From: Chitinophaga terrae (ex Kim and Jung 2007)
Lineage (GTDB): Bacteria > Bacteroidota > Bacteroidia > Chitinophagales > Chitinophagaceae
Length of the DNA stretch: 64,000 nt
Assembly (NCBI RefSeq): GCF_900107795.1
Contig: NZ_FNRL01000031.1
Coordinates: 1 to 64,000, forward strand
Direction: 5' to 3'
Part shown: piece after piece, positions 34,728 to 44,700 of the stretch
Layout of the letters: each line of letters begins with the position of its first letter
Position numbering within the stretch: the first letter of the stretch is position 1
The notes under the pieces: model-generated
Database searches by the model: none
What the model saw: the letters and a program-made list of their open reading frames with translations, nothing else
What the model was told of the DNA's origin: nothing
Program-made: the position numbers and the translations under genes

Positions 34728-35029
34728 GCGTCTATCAGGTCTACTGGATGAGTAATAATAAGCCCTCCTTTATATTGTTCTCTCAATAATTTCAATACGG
34801 ATAATACCTTCTCATCTTCATCTATAAAAACGATCATCATGGAAGGATCATCAAAGGAGAATATCTGGTTGGGTCGTTTGATCTTGTGGTTAATACCGAA
34901 TCCCATCATGCCGGTGAATGCCGTAGCGCCTTTAACGTTATGCCGTAACAGGAACTGCATAATGAACTCATATAAGGGCTGTGAGTGGATCAGGTTATCT
35001 TTGTCTATAAAGATCTGTGCTTGTAGCAT
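34724..35029 (-). CDS. DUF190 (PII-like) protein
   Basis: A 101-residue protein matching DUF190: A-Q-I-F-I-D-K-D near 4, L-L-R-H-N-V-K-G-A-T-A-F-T-G-M-M-G-F-G near 27-46, and a ferredoxin-like strand M-I-V-F-I-D. DUF190 proteins have a PII-like trimeric fold and bind small molecules or metal-dependent ligands in known cases. It is embedded in a metal RND operon between adaptor and pump, with ATGA overlap with the pump gene, which suggests it senses or regulates the pump in the cytoplasm. Confidence 0.85.
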   Translation of the reverse strand: MLQAQIFIDKDNLIHSQPLYEFIMQFLLRHNVKGATAFTGMMGFGINHKIKRPNQIFSFDDPSMMIVFIDEDEKVLSVLKLLREQYKGGLIITHPVDLIDA

Positions 35030-35040
35030 AAGACAATATT

Positions 35041-36102
35041 TTAATATCCGAATGAAAGTCCTTTTAATTGCATCGCTCCATCGGTGACCACCTGGTCGCC
35101 TTCGTTCAGGCCGCGGTATATGATGATCCGGTTATTGGCTTCCGGGCCTGATACCACTTCGCGGCGACGGAACGAATTATCTGCCTCTTTCGTAAACACA
35201 TAGTTGCCGCCCTGTACGGTGATCAGCGCCGCTTTCGGAACTGAAAGGCTGTTACCTTCGTTCACCCCGAACCTTACCGTGGCAAACATGCCTGCCCGTA
35301 GTTTGCCGCCGGGATCGTCAACGCCTATACGTAATTTCACCATCCTCGTCACATTGTCTATCACTTCCCCTATATCTTCGATCGTGCCCGGGAATTCTTC
35401 GCTGGGGTAGGAAGTAAAAAGAAGCTTGCAGGCATTGTTCTTCTTTACTTTGGTCACCTGGTTCTCCGGCATTTCGCAGATGACCCAGGTTTTGTTTAAC
35501 CGGGCGTTCACCAGGGCCTGCGGATCAAAGCCTGCCAGTTTGAGCTTTGATTCATGCTCTATAATGGAAGTGCGTTCGTTGATCAGCTCTGTCTGCGCCA
35601 TGGCCAGGTCAGTTTCTGCAGATATAAGGTCTGTTTTAGCGTCTGATACGTCTTTACCCGTCCCCGCTCCATGAGCTGCCAGATCGCTGAACCTGTCCAG
35701 CTCTATTTGCTTTTGGGAAACGATTGCTTTACGCTGTTGCACGATGTTCCCCTTTTGCCGGATATTGATAATATGCTGCAACATAGCGGTATAATTGGCT
35801 GTGAGTTCCGGGTTATCGAATAACACCAGGTTCTGGCTGGGATTTTCTTTTGAATAGACCACGGTGGCCGCCACCATTGCAGGCGCTGTCAGCTCCGCGC
35901 TGATATCGGTTTTGGTAACGGCAGCTGTTTTGAAATAGCTTAAAGTAAGACTGTCGGGCGGAAACCTCACAACCAGTCCGCTGTCTTCAACCGTGGGTTT
36001 GGTGGATACCGGGGCGTTGGTTTTCTTCTGTTCATGACCGCCACAGGATATTGCCGTCCAGGATATAACAGCGAATATTAAGCTATAGACTGATGTTTTC
36101 AT
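35041..36102 (-). CDS. RND efflux periplasmic adaptor (membrane-fusion) lipoprotein
   Basis: A 353-residue CusB/CzcB-type adaptor. The lipobox T-A-I-S-C places lipidated Cys at 20. A coiled-coil hairpin of about 115-190 (Q-R-K-A-I-V-S-Q-K-Q-I-E-L, D-L-A-M-A-Q-T-E-L-I-N-E-R) is flanked by lipoyl-like halves. The beta-barrel domain follows (D-D-P-G-G-K-L-R-A-G-M-F-A-T-V) and the membrane-proximal domain ends with E-G-D-Q-V-V-T-D-G. It bridges the RND pump and TolC. No His- or Met-rich metal-binding extension is seen, unlike the second adaptor at 46062. Confidence 0.93.
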   Translation of the reverse strand: MKTSVYSLIFAVISWTAISCGGHEQKKTNAPVSTKPTVEDSGLVVRFPPDSLTLSYFKTAAVTKTDISAELTAPAMVAATVVYSKENPSQNLVLFDNPELTANYTAMLQHIINIRQKGNIVQQRKAIVSQKQIELDRFSDLAAHGAGTGKDVSDAKTDLISAETDLAMAQTELINERTSIIEHESKLKLAGFDPQALVNARLNKTWVICEMPENQVTKVKKNNACKLLFTSYPSEEFPGTIEDIGEVIDNVTRMVKLRIGVDDPGGKLRAGMFATVRFGVNEGNSLSVPKAALITVQGGNYVFTKEADNSFRRREVVSGPEANNRIIIYRGLNEGDQVVTDGAMQLKGLSFGY

Positions 36103-36133
36103 TCGTTGATATTTAACTGTGATCGATTTTCGT

Positions 36134-37399
36134 TTAGAGCACCTGGGTATATTGATTGATTAAACCGGTAACCGACAGGAGTTGCAGGTAATTCTTCCTG
36201 TAATTGTAAAGCGCCTCGTAATACATTTTCTGTGTATCGAACCAGGTTCTTTGGGCATCCAGGAAATCGATGATCGTAGTACCGCCCCTGGTATACGCAT
36301 ACTTCACGGATTGCAGCACGGTTTCCGACTTTTCAATAATGTTCCTGTATTTGGTCATAGTTTCCCTGCTCAGTTGAAAGCTTCTCCACGCATTCTGAAC
36401 TTCCGTTTGTACCTGTTGCTGCAAAGCGCTGAGGGACTGTTCCGACTGTTGCAGTTGCAACCGCGATTTCCTGATCTCGCCCTGGTTCCTGTTGAAGAAG
36501 GGCAGGGGAATAGTGCCATAAATGCCCGCGTACTGGATAGTGTTCTGCGGGTTATAGATCACGCCCAGCTCCGGAACTGGTTTGGCCAGCGATCTTTGCA
36601 ACCTGATATTGCTTTTGGCCGATTCAATGCTGCTTTGTACAACCTGTACATCAGGGCGTTGTTGCAGGGAAAGCTGCAGCAGGCTGTCTATCCGCGTTGT
36701 GGCGATATAGTTGATAGCAGTATCCTTTTCATTGATGCTGATACTGTCTGTTCGTCCTATCATCAGTTTGAGGTTCTGAAGTTCATTGTTGTAATCCTGT
36801 TCTGCATTCCTGTACTGAAGCTGGTACTGTTCCAGCAGCAACTGTGTTCTCAATAATTCGCTGGAACTGATCACCTGGTTCTTTAACCGGATCTGCTGGA
36901 TCTTCAGCAGGCTGTCGATATTGTCTTTAGCTTCCTGGACCAGTGTCAGGTTGATCTTGTTGAACCAGACATCCAGCCATTTGTTGCCTGCGGAGGTAAG
37001 CACGTTCCGTTCAATATCTGCGTAATTCCTTTCGGCGGTGACAACATTCCTGTTGGCCACTTCCTGTTTCAGTTTGCGTTGTCCCGAGAACTGGAACTCC
37101 TTGGTCAGTTGCCACCAGCTCTGGTTATTATGGGAGTTATAGAAATTGGTTCCCGGCTGGAAATGCTCTGTACCCAGGAGCTGCAAGGTTTGGTTATTCA
37201 GGACCGGGTTAGGTCTGAGCCCTGCTGTGATAACATCCGATTGCGCGATGGAAATATCGAGACTGGCAGGCCGGAGGAACGGGTTGTTCTTCTGGGCTGC
37301 CTGCAATGTTTCCACCAGTGACAGGTTGTTTTGGGCGTGCAGGCTTGCAGGTATAACAGGTATTATACATGCAAGGAGTAGATAGCGTATTGATCGCAT
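36134..37399 (-). CDS. TolC-family outer-membrane efflux protein
   Basis: A 421-residue protein with a signal peptide (ends S-L-H-A-Q, about 23) and two repeats of the TolC fold: L-V-E-T-L-Q-A-A-Q-K-N-N-P early and G-T-I-P-L-P-F-F-N-R-N-Q-G-E-I-R near 285, with long coiled-coil helices (E-Q-S-L-S-A-L-Q-Q-Q-V-Q-T-E-V). It forms the outer-membrane duct for the pump encoded downstream. It is the first gene of the structural operon, about 390 bases below the histidine kinase gene. Confidence 0.93.
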   Translation of the reverse strand: MRSIRYLLLACIIPVIPASLHAQNNLSLVETLQAAQKNNPFLRPASLDISIAQSDVITAGLRPNPVLNNQTLQLLGTEHFQPGTNFYNSHNNQSWWQLTKEFQFSGQRKLKQEVANRNVVTAERNYADIERNVLTSAGNKWLDVWFNKINLTLVQEAKDNIDSLLKIQQIRLKNQVISSSELLRTQLLLEQYQLQYRNAEQDYNNELQNLKLMIGRTDSISINEKDTAINYIATTRIDSLLQLSLQQRPDVQVVQSSIESAKSNIRLQRSLAKPVPELGVIYNPQNTIQYAGIYGTIPLPFFNRNQGEIRKSRLQLQQSEQSLSALQQQVQTEVQNAWRSFQLSRETMTKYRNIIEKSETVLQSVKYAYTRGGTTIIDFLDAQRTWFDTQKMYYEALYNYRKNYLQLLSVTGLINQYTQVL

Positions 37400-37785
37400 G
37401 CCTGGCTGTTGGGTTTATATTTGATGAATAAGTTTGTTGTGTTTGTGTATTCCGGACAATCGACTATTTCAGACCTGGTTGTTATGGGAACGTATGCCTG
37501 CCATTCTGGAACGGGGCTAAATATTTTTCTTTACTGAATTTAAATACAAAATATAAGACTGCAAAAGTAAGGTTGCTGAAAGCTGTTGGTTTGGTGCAGG
37601 AAAGGTAGTTGATACCCTTTTTGTTGTTGCTGTAGGTAAAGTTGATCATGCCTCAATTTTAAGAACCGGGAAGGGAGTTCCCGGTAGTTGCCCGATATTG
37701 TTAATCTACTGCAAAGCTAAGCTGGCAAGGGCTAAGAGGCTATTATATACCAGATAGAAAAATATTAGAATTTTATTAGAAAGGG
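37400..37785 (-). promoter_or_regulatory. 386-base gap with candidate promoter of the tolC-adaptor-DUF190-czcA operon
   Basis: No credible coding sequence. On the minus strand TACTTTTG (37569 down to 37562) is a full match to the Bacteroidota -7 box TAnnTTTG, leaving a leader of about 155 bases before the TolC start. The region next to the kinase stop (37740-37785) is AT-rich with no clear terminator, so read-through from the two-component genes is possible. Confidence 0.5.
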
Positions 37786-39153
37786 TTACAGGTGTTTTAG
37801 TTTGATAGTAAACGTAGTTCCCTTGTTCGGAGTCGAAACTACAAATATCTGCCCCTTGTGCAGTTGTATGATCTTATGGGTGAGGGAAAGACCAATGCCA
37901 TTTCCGTCAGCAAATGATTTGTTGCTTCCCCTGAAGAAAGGAGTAAAGATATCCGGCAGGTCGGCAGTGTTGATCCCAATTCCCTGGTCGGTGAATTGGA
38001 GTATAGTAAAGTCAGGTTCAATAATAATGTTTACGGTGTTCTGATGATCTGTTGAAAATTTGCAACCATTCTCCATCAGGTTCATGAACGCTACTTTCAA
38101 CAGGTATTCATTACCCGATACTGAAATATTATCCGCATCATCAATTTCCTGTTCAAAAACTACGCTGATATGGTAATCCGGGTTGCTTTTCAATACCTGC
38201 TGCCGGGCGTCGAGCAGCACTTCGTCTATCCTTACCGGTTTGAATGTGATCTCCGAAGGGTCGTAGCTGGCTTTGGCCAGATCGAGCAGGCCGTTGGAAA
38301 GACGGGCCATCCTTTTGGCATCTGCCAGGGCATTTTTTATTACGGCTTTATATTCTTCCTGCGTCCTGTCCTTAATGGCCGAAAGTTCCAGTTCGGCGGT
38401 GATAGTGGCCAAAGGCGTTCTCAATTCATGGGAAACATTGGATACAAATTGTTTCTGGGCATCAAACGAGTTCTCAAGCCTGTTCAGCATCTGGTTGAAG
38501 GTAATGGCCAGTTCCGCTATTTCGTCTTTCCTGTTGCCTTCATCAACCCGCAGATCCAGGTTGGTAGCGGTGATCTCTTCTACGCGTTTCACCATCCTGG
38601 AAACGGGGTATAGGGCTCTTTTTGCAAAGAAACTGCCGGCTGCCAATGTGAGGATGATAGCAATGGAAAAACAGATGATCAGCGTGTATTTCAGTTTACG
38701 TAGTTTACCCAGCCCATATTGGTCAAACGCCGCGGCGGTAATGATGTATTGTTTGTTTGCATGTTCGTACAGGAATCCCACTGCCTGGAGCTTTCCTATA
38801 TGGAAATCCAGTTCCTTCAGCCGTACGATGCTATCCAGCATGCCGGGAGTTTCCTTTACCTTGTCAATACCTGCGGCATCATGGTACAGGAGGTTGTGAG
38901 AAGTATCGTAAATGGCCACTTCCTCTTCTGTCAGGGTATTGGGAGCATTGCGGTGCAGCAGCTGGAGTACAGAAGGACTTACTTTCGCTTCCAGCCAGAG
39001 ATTGGCCCTGTTGGCCGCCTGTAGTTTCAGGCGTTTGAAATACTCATCTTCCCGGTTCTCGGCATACGAAAGATAGGTCACGATCGCAAATGCAGCCAGC
39101 AATGTTGCAAAAAGCGCGGTAAACAATAACGTAAGCCTTAACCGTATCTTCAT
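37786..39153 (-). CDS. sensor histidine kinase (HAMP, HisKA, HATPase)
   Basis: A 455-residue membrane kinase. Transmembrane helix about 7-28, periplasmic sensor about 30-152, second helix about 155-175, HAMP about 178-232, phospho-acceptor His242 in N-V-S-H-E-L-R-T-P-L, N box in N-L-M-E-N-G-C-K-F, G boxes in D-Q-G-I-G-I and G-N-G-I-G-L-S-L. The periplasmic domain has no obvious Met or His metal cluster. It begins 3 bases after the response regulator stop; context suggests it senses a metal and controls the efflux operon downstream. Confidence 0.94.
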   Translation of the reverse strand: MKIRLRLTLLFTALFATLLAAFAIVTYLSYAENREDEYFKRLKLQAANRANLWLEAKVSPSVLQLLHRNAPNTLTEEEVAIYDTSHNLLYHDAAGIDKVKETPGMLDSIVRLKELDFHIGKLQAVGFLYEHANKQYIITAAAFDQYGLGKLRKLKYTLIICFSIAIILTLAAGSFFAKRALYPVSRMVKRVEEITATNLDLRVDEGNRKDEIAELAITFNQMLNRLENSFDAQKQFVSNVSHELRTPLATITAELELSAIKDRTQEEYKAVIKNALADAKRMARLSNGLLDLAKASYDPSEITFKPVRIDEVLLDARQQVLKSNPDYHISVVFEQEIDDADNISVSGNEYLLKVAFMNLMENGCKFSTDHQNTVNIIIEPDFTILQFTDQGIGINTADLPDIFTPFFRGSNKSFADGNGIGLSLTHKIIQLHKGQIFVVSTPNKGTTFTIKLKHL

Positions 39154-39156
39154 GGA

Positions 39157-39837
39157 TCAGTTTTCTTTTAGAATGAAACCCAGCCCTGGTTTTGTATGAA
39201 TTAATTTTACGGGGTGGTCTTTGTCTATCTTCTTCCTTAAATAATTAATATAAACATCAATAAAATTGGTACCTGTGTCAAACGTCGTATCCCATACTTT
39301 TTCAGCGATTTCGGCCCTGGTAAGTACCCTTTCCTTGTTGCGCATCATGTATTCGAGCAGCTTGAACTCTTTAGGGGTAAGGTTAATTTCTTTTCCGTCC
39401 CGGGTGGCTGTCATGGTTTGCAGGTTAAGCGCCAGGTCGGATAGTTTCAGGATATAGCCGTTGCTATAGCTGTTAACAGCATTGCGTTTGGTAACATTCC
39501 TTATTCTTGCCAGCAGTTCCCGGAAATCGAATGGTTTTACCAGGTAGTCATCCGCTCCTGCATCCAGCCCTTCTATCTTATCATCCGTTGTTCCCAACGC
39601 GGTAAGCATAATAATAGGCAAGTGGGGTCTTACTTCCCTGATCTGTTTGCAAAGATCCAATCCGTTTACCTGGGGAAGAATAATATCCATGATCACTACA
39701 TCGTATTCGTTCTGTAACAGCAGTTTCCTGCCTATAGCCCCGTCAAAGGCTATTTCCACGGTGAACTGGTGCTCTTCCAGTCCCCGTTTCAGCAGGTCGG
39801 CCACTCTTTGTTCATCTTCTATCACTAAAATATGCAT
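39157..39837 (-). CDS. OmpR/PhoB-family response regulator
   Basis: The ATG at 39837 gives 226 residues (M-H-I-L-V-I-E-D-E); the open frame extends 15 codons upstream without family similarity. Receiver domain 1-115 with acidic pocket Glu7/Asp8, phospho-acceptor Asp51 in V-I-M-D-I-I-L-P, Thr in M-L-T-A-L and Lys in L-V-K-P-F-D. Winged-helix DNA-binding domain about 125-224 (L-T-P-K-E-F-K-L-L-E-Y, Y-I-N-Y-L-R-K-K-I). It is the CusR-like partner of the kinase that follows, and probably activates the tolC operon. Confidence 0.95.
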   Translation of the reverse strand: MHILVIEDEQRVADLLKRGLEEHQFTVEIAFDGAIGRKLLLQNEYDVVIMDIILPQVNGLDLCKQIREVRPHLPIIMLTALGTTDDKIEGLDAGADDYLVKPFDFRELLARIRNVTKRNAVNSYSNGYILKLSDLALNLQTMTATRDGKEINLTPKEFKLLEYMMRNKERVLTRAEIAEKVWDTTFDTGTNFIDVYINYLRKKIDKDHPVKLIHTKPGLGFILKEN

Positions 39838-39880
39838 GGGCTGAATATTTGCAGATTGCCTGCAAGTTAACAGAAATTCC

Positions 39881-39911
39881 AAAACAAAAAGGGCCGGCCA
39901 TTGGCCAACCC
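39881..39911 (-). terminator. terminator of the peroxiredoxin-DsbA operon
   Basis: On the minus strand GGG-TT-GGCC and GGCC-GG-CCC fold into an interrupted stem around ATG (39891-39911), followed by TTTTTGTTTT. It lies about 57 bases past the DsbA-type stop and upstream of the response regulator start. Confidence 0.72.
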
Positions 39912-39967
39912 TTGAAACTATTATTGAATGAATATCTCACGGTAAAGCGGATACACCTGGTTGGAAG

Positions 39968-40486
39968 CTACATTGCAATGGCGCTTTCCAATGATTCCAG
40001 GCTTCCGTCGAACTGATCGAACCGATGGCCGTTGATAAAGAAACAGGGCGTTCCGTTCACTCCACTGCGAAGGCCCCCTTCATAATCTTTTTCTATCCGG
40101 TTTAGGAGTTCCTGGCTTTTCCAATCGGCCCTGAACTGTTCCATGTCCAACCCAATTTCTTCTGCGAAGTTCATGATATGCTGGATAGTCAGGTCTGCCT
40201 GGTTTTCGTAGATGATATCATGCATTTCCCAGAATTTGGATTGCCTGGCCGCCGCTTCTGCCGCCAGGGCAGCGGGCATCGCTTCGGGGTGCGATTCCTG
40301 GAGCGGGAAATTGCGGAAAACAAATAATAGGTTATGCTGGTGTTTGGCTATCAACTCCTTGATAATAGGGTAAGCCTCGCCACAACTTGGGCATTGATAA
40401 TCGCCATATTCCACCAACACCCTGGGTGCGTGCAGGCTGCCAAGTGTATGATCCTGTGCGTTTACGGGTACTTTTAACATCGACAT
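39968..40486 (-). CDS. DsbA-family thiol oxidoreductase
   Basis: A 172-residue thioredoxin-fold protein with active site Cys32-Pro-Ser-Cys35 in G-D-Y-Q-C-P-S-C-G, a helical insertion typical of DsbA (P-E-A-M-P-A-A-L-A-A-E-A-A) and the cis-Pro loop G-V-N-G-T-P-C-F-F-I-N-G near 150, with a further Cys. There is no signal peptide, so it should be cytoplasmic, as in many Bacteroidota paralogs. A second ATG two codons later is possible. It begins 6 bases after the peroxiredoxin stop, in one operon with it. Confidence 0.9.
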   Translation of the reverse strand: MSMLKVPVNAQDHTLGSLHAPRVLVEYGDYQCPSCGEAYPIIKELIAKHQHNLLFVFRNFPLQESHPEAMPAALAAEAAARQSKFWEMHDIIYENQADLTIQHIMNFAEEIGLDMEQFRADWKSQELLNRIEKDYEGGLRSGVNGTPCFFINGHRFDQFDGSLESLESAIAM

Positions 40487-40492
40487 AATCTG

Positions 40493-40966
40493 TTATTGGT
40501 TTTTTGACTGATCAAGTGATTCCAGGGCTTCCAGTATTCCGTCTGCCCCCGGGTTAATGCCATCAGGCGATAAATAACTCCATTGTATGATCCCGTGTTC
40601 ATCGATCAGGAACAATGCGCGCCTGCTTTCTCCTTCTTCCTCATTATATACGCCATATTGTTTTGATACCAATCCTTTGGGCTCAAAATCTGCCAGTAAC
40701 GGGAAATGCAATTTCCGGCTTTGTGCAAATGCCATATGGCTCCATTTGCTATCTACCGAAATACCCAATAATACTGCCTTATGTTCTGTAAAAAGTTTTA
40801 AACTTTCGTTAAATAAACTTAACTCGTCGCTGCAAACAGGGCTCCAGTCGGCAGGATAAAAGGCCAGGATTACTCTCTGCCCTTTGAAGTCGCTAAGTTT
40901 AAGCCGTTGGTCCGGCGTGGAAAAAAGATCAAATTCCGGTGCTGGTGTATTTTTTTCTAGTATCAT
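40493..40966 (-). CDS. peroxiredoxin (AhpC/TSA, BCP-like)
   Basis: The ATG at 40966 gives 157 residues (M-I-L-E-K-N-T-P-A-P-E-F). The peroxidatic Cys45 is in Y-P-A-D-W-S-P-V-C-S-D-E-L, where Ser42 replaces the usual Thr of P-x-x-x-T-x-x-C. No second Cys in the standard resolving position is obvious, so it may be of the 1-Cys type or use the neighbouring DsbA-like protein for resolution. It reduces peroxides in the cytoplasm. It sits between the two metal-efflux systems. Confidence 0.92.
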   Translation of the reverse strand: MILEKNTPAPEFDLFSTPDQRLKLSDFKGQRVILAFYPADWSPVCSDELSLFNESLKLFTEHKAVLLGISVDSKWSHMAFAQSRKLHFPLLADFEPKGLVSKQYGVYNEEEGESRRALFLIDEHGIIQWSYLSPDGINPGADGILEALESLDQSKNQ

Positions 40967-41334
40967 AACAAAAATTTGATGCTTATAAAATATCTGCAGG
41001 TCCTTTACTCCAGGTAAATTCTCCGAGATCTGTTGTTTGCTGATGGATGGGTACTCACGGTATTGACTACACTGGCGGAAAAACGACCGTGAATACCGGT
41101 TGGTCAACAACAATTATGCCCGTGTATCTCACCCGTGCCAGGTGAAAAAAATGCGGGTTCCGGACGCCATGAACCGGTTTTTCGTTCTTATTTAACAGGT
41201 AAACAAAGATGCCTGTTCAACGGTATAACGAATGCCCGGTCATTCCTGGATTTTAATTGATCAGCCGCCTGAAAATGCAACAGGTGATCATTAATCGCCC
41301 ATCGCTTTTATAATAAAAGTTTTACATTTGCCTT

Positions 41335-41643
41335 ATGCGATTTATCACCTTCATATTAGCATTCCTGGTCCTTTCGCTCAGTTGTATTCCCTGTGCGGAT
41401 GGAGTGGCTGCTGGTATGCAGGGAGGAACAGAAATTGCACAAACCGGTCACCAACATCCACAGCATACGGACTATTGTTCCCCGCTTTGTATCTGCGCCT
41501 GTTGCGGTACCGTATCATTCATTACCGTTCATGCAACAGTAGAATGCCCGGTGATCCCCGTACCACGCAACTATATCGTATTCGAAACCTCATCAGTACA
41601 GGACTTGCCTCTTCCTGTATGGCAGCCCCCTCAGCTTAGTTAA
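41335..41643 (+). CDS. small exported Cys/His-rich protein (DUF6660-type)
   Basis: A 102-residue protein with an N-terminal signal sequence (F-I-T-F-I-L-A-F-L-V-L-S-L-S-C). After it comes a likely metal-binding stretch with H-Q-H-P-Q-H-T-D-Y-C and C-I-C-A-C-C near 40-58. Small proteins of this kind commonly precede CusA/CzcA genes in Bacteroidota; DUF6660 is my best family guess. It lies about 100 bases before the CzcA-TolC fusion and could be a periplasmic metal chaperone or sensor. A TACATTTG box lies only 5 bases before the ATG. Confidence 0.7.
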   Translation: MRFITFILAFLVLSLSCIPCADGVAAGMQGGTEIAQTGHQHPQHTDYCSPLCICACCGTVSFITVHATVECPVIPVPRNYIVFETSSVQDLPLPVWQPPQLS

Positions 41644-41745
41644 TTTTTATTTCTTATGTAGTAATTAGTTCATACGCCTGTATGAACATGACAGCCTGCG
41701 TCCTGTACGGATGCACTGAAGCCCAGTTAAAATAAAGCTTTCCGC

Positions 41746-44700
41746 ATGTTAAGTACGATCATCCGGTTTTCAATTCAACATAAACTGATAATCGGGCTGC
41801 TTACCCTGGCCCTTGTAGGCTGGGGGATCTGGAGCGCCCGGCAATTACCAATAGATGCAGTTCCTGATATCACCAATAACCAGGTACAGATCATCACCAA
41901 TACGCCAACCTTAGCCAGCCAGGAAGTAGAACAACTGGTCACTTACCCGATAGAACAAAGCCTGGCCAACCTGCCAGACCTGATAGAACTCAGGTCTATC
42001 TCCCGCTTTGGCTTATCAGTGATCACTATTGTTTTTAAAGAAGGAGTAGATATTTATTTCGCCCGTCAACTGATCGCGGAGAAATTAAGAGAGGCAGAAG
42101 AAAAAATACCTCCCAAAGTAGGGAAACCGGAAATGGCCCCGGTAAGCACAGGGTTGGGAGAAGTTTATCAATACGTGATCCACCCGAAAAAAGGCAGTGA
42201 AAACAAATACACGGCCATGGAGCTGAGAACCATGCAGGACTGGATCGTAGCCCGCCAGTTATACGGCACTCCCGGTATTGCAGAAGTGAACAGCTTCGGC
42301 GGACTTGTAAAGCAATACGAGGTAGCTGTAAAGCCCGACAGGCTGAAAGCCCTGAATGTAACGTTGCCGGAAATTTTCCAGGCGCTCGAAAAGAATAACG
42401 AGAATACAGGAGGCGCGTATATCGATAAGAAGCCGAATGCCTATTTTATCCGCGGCATTGGCCTGGTCTCTTCGCTGGAAGATATCGGGAACATCGTTAT
42501 CAAAACCGCCGACGGTATCCCTGTATTGATCAGGAACGTAGCTACCGTGCAGTTCGGGCATGCGGTAAGATACGGGGCGCTGACCTACAACGGTGAGAAA
42601 GAAGCCGTAGGAGGCATCGTAATGATGCTGAAAGGCGCGAACAGCGCTGAAGTAGTGGGGCGCATCAGGGAAAAGATGGAAACCATCAAAAGCTCCCTGC
42701 CTGCGGATGTGGAGATAGAGCCCTTCCTCGACCGAACAGGCCTTGTAAACCGGGCAATAAACACCGTTAAACGTAACCTGGTTGAAGGGGCGCTGATCGT
42801 TATATTCGTACTGGTGCTGTTCCTGGGTAATATTCGTGCAGGCCTTATCGTTGCTTCCGCCATTCCTTTGTCCATGCTTTTTGCACTGGGCCTGATGAAC
42901 CTCTTCGGGGTAAGCGCTAACCTGATGAGCCTTGGAGCCATTGACTTCGGGCTGATAGTAGATGGCGCCGTGATCATCGTGGAAGCGACTATGCACCATT
43001 TGGGCCTCAGACCTTCCAGGCGCCGGCTTTCACAGGCCGAGATGGATGAAGAAGTGTTCAACGCGGCTGCCAGGATACGTAACAGCGCCGCATTCGGCGA
43101 GATCATCATCCTGATAGTTTACATTCCTATCCTCACCCTTGTGGGCATTGAAGGAAAGATGTTCCGCCCGATGGCGCAAACAGTAGGGTTTGCGATCCTT
43201 GGAGCGCTTATCCTCTCGCTTACTTATATCCCTATGATGTCGGCCCTCTTTTTACCGAAGCAACACGCTGAGAAAGAAACCTGGTCCGATAAACTTATGG
43301 CCTGGTTGCAGCGGCATTATGAGCCCGTCCTGAAACAGGCCATTAAGCTGAAATACTGGGTAATAGGCGTTTCTGTGACATTGCTGGCTATCGCTATCAT
43401 CCTGTTCAGCAGGATGGGTGGAGAATTCATACCACAGTTGCAGGAAGGTGATTATGCGTTCCATTGTATCCTGCCGCAGGGTTCTTCTCTTTCCCAGAGC
43501 ATTGAGACATCTATGCAGGCAAGCCGTATCATTAAATCATTTCCGCAGGTAAAAATGGTAGTGGGTAAAACAGGATCGGCTGAAGTGCCTACTGATCCTA
43601 TGCCTCCGGAGGCTTCCGACCTGGTTATCTCGCTGAAGCCGCGTAAAGAATGGCCGGTAAAAGAAAGCTATGAATCGCTCGCTTCCCGTATGCTGGAAGA
43701 GCTGGAGGCGATCCCCGGCGTGTTCTTTGAAGCCTCGCAGCCGATCCAGATGCGTTTCAATGAACTGATGACAGGCGTAAGGCAGGATGTGGCTATAAAA
43801 ATATTTGGTGAGAATATCGATACATTGGCTACCCTGGCGCCAAAAGTGGCAGCTATTGTGCAGAAGGTAAAGGGCGCAACGGCGCCGCAGGTAGAACGGA
43901 CAGTGGGGCTGCCGCAGATCACCGTAACATACGACAGGGCGCGTATGGCCGGCTACGGCCTGAATATCCAGGACATTAATAATACCGTAGCAATGGCGTT
44001 TGCCGGCAAGGCCGCCAGCGTAGTGTTTGAGAATGAAAGGAAATTCGACCTGGTAGTACGCCTCGACTCCACCAGCCGCAGCACGGTCGATGATGTGAAC
44101 AATCTTTACATCGCGTTGCCCGATGGTACCCAGATCCCTTTAGACCAGGTGGCGAAAGTGGCTATTAAGGAAGGGCCGGCGCAGATCAGCCGCGAAGAAG
44201 GCAAACGCCGGATCGTGGTAGGATTCAATGTAAAAGGCAGGGATGTTGCTTCTGTAGTGGCAGATATTCAAAAGCAGCTGAAAGCAGCCAACCTTCTTCC
44301 TACCGGCTACTATTATACTTATGGCGGAACCTTCGAAAATCTGCAAGAGGCCTCCGACCGTTTGCGTTTAGCCGTTCCTGTTTGCCTGCTGCTGATCTTT
44401 CTCTTGCTCTATTTCACTTTCCGCTCCATGAACGAGGCGTTGCTCATTTTTACAGCTATCCCGATGAGCGCCATTGGCGGCGTATTTGCCTTATTGCTTC
44501 GAGGTATGCCTTTCAGCATTTCCGCAGGCGTTGGGTTTATCGCCTTATTCGGGGTAGCGGTATTAAACGGGATCGTGTTGATCAGCACTTTTAACCAATT
44601 GAAAAAGGATGGAGTAACGGATATGGTAGAACGAATTATCACAGGCACCAAAACCAGGCTCAGGCCGGTGTTAATGACTGCCGTGGTAGCCTCCTTTGGA

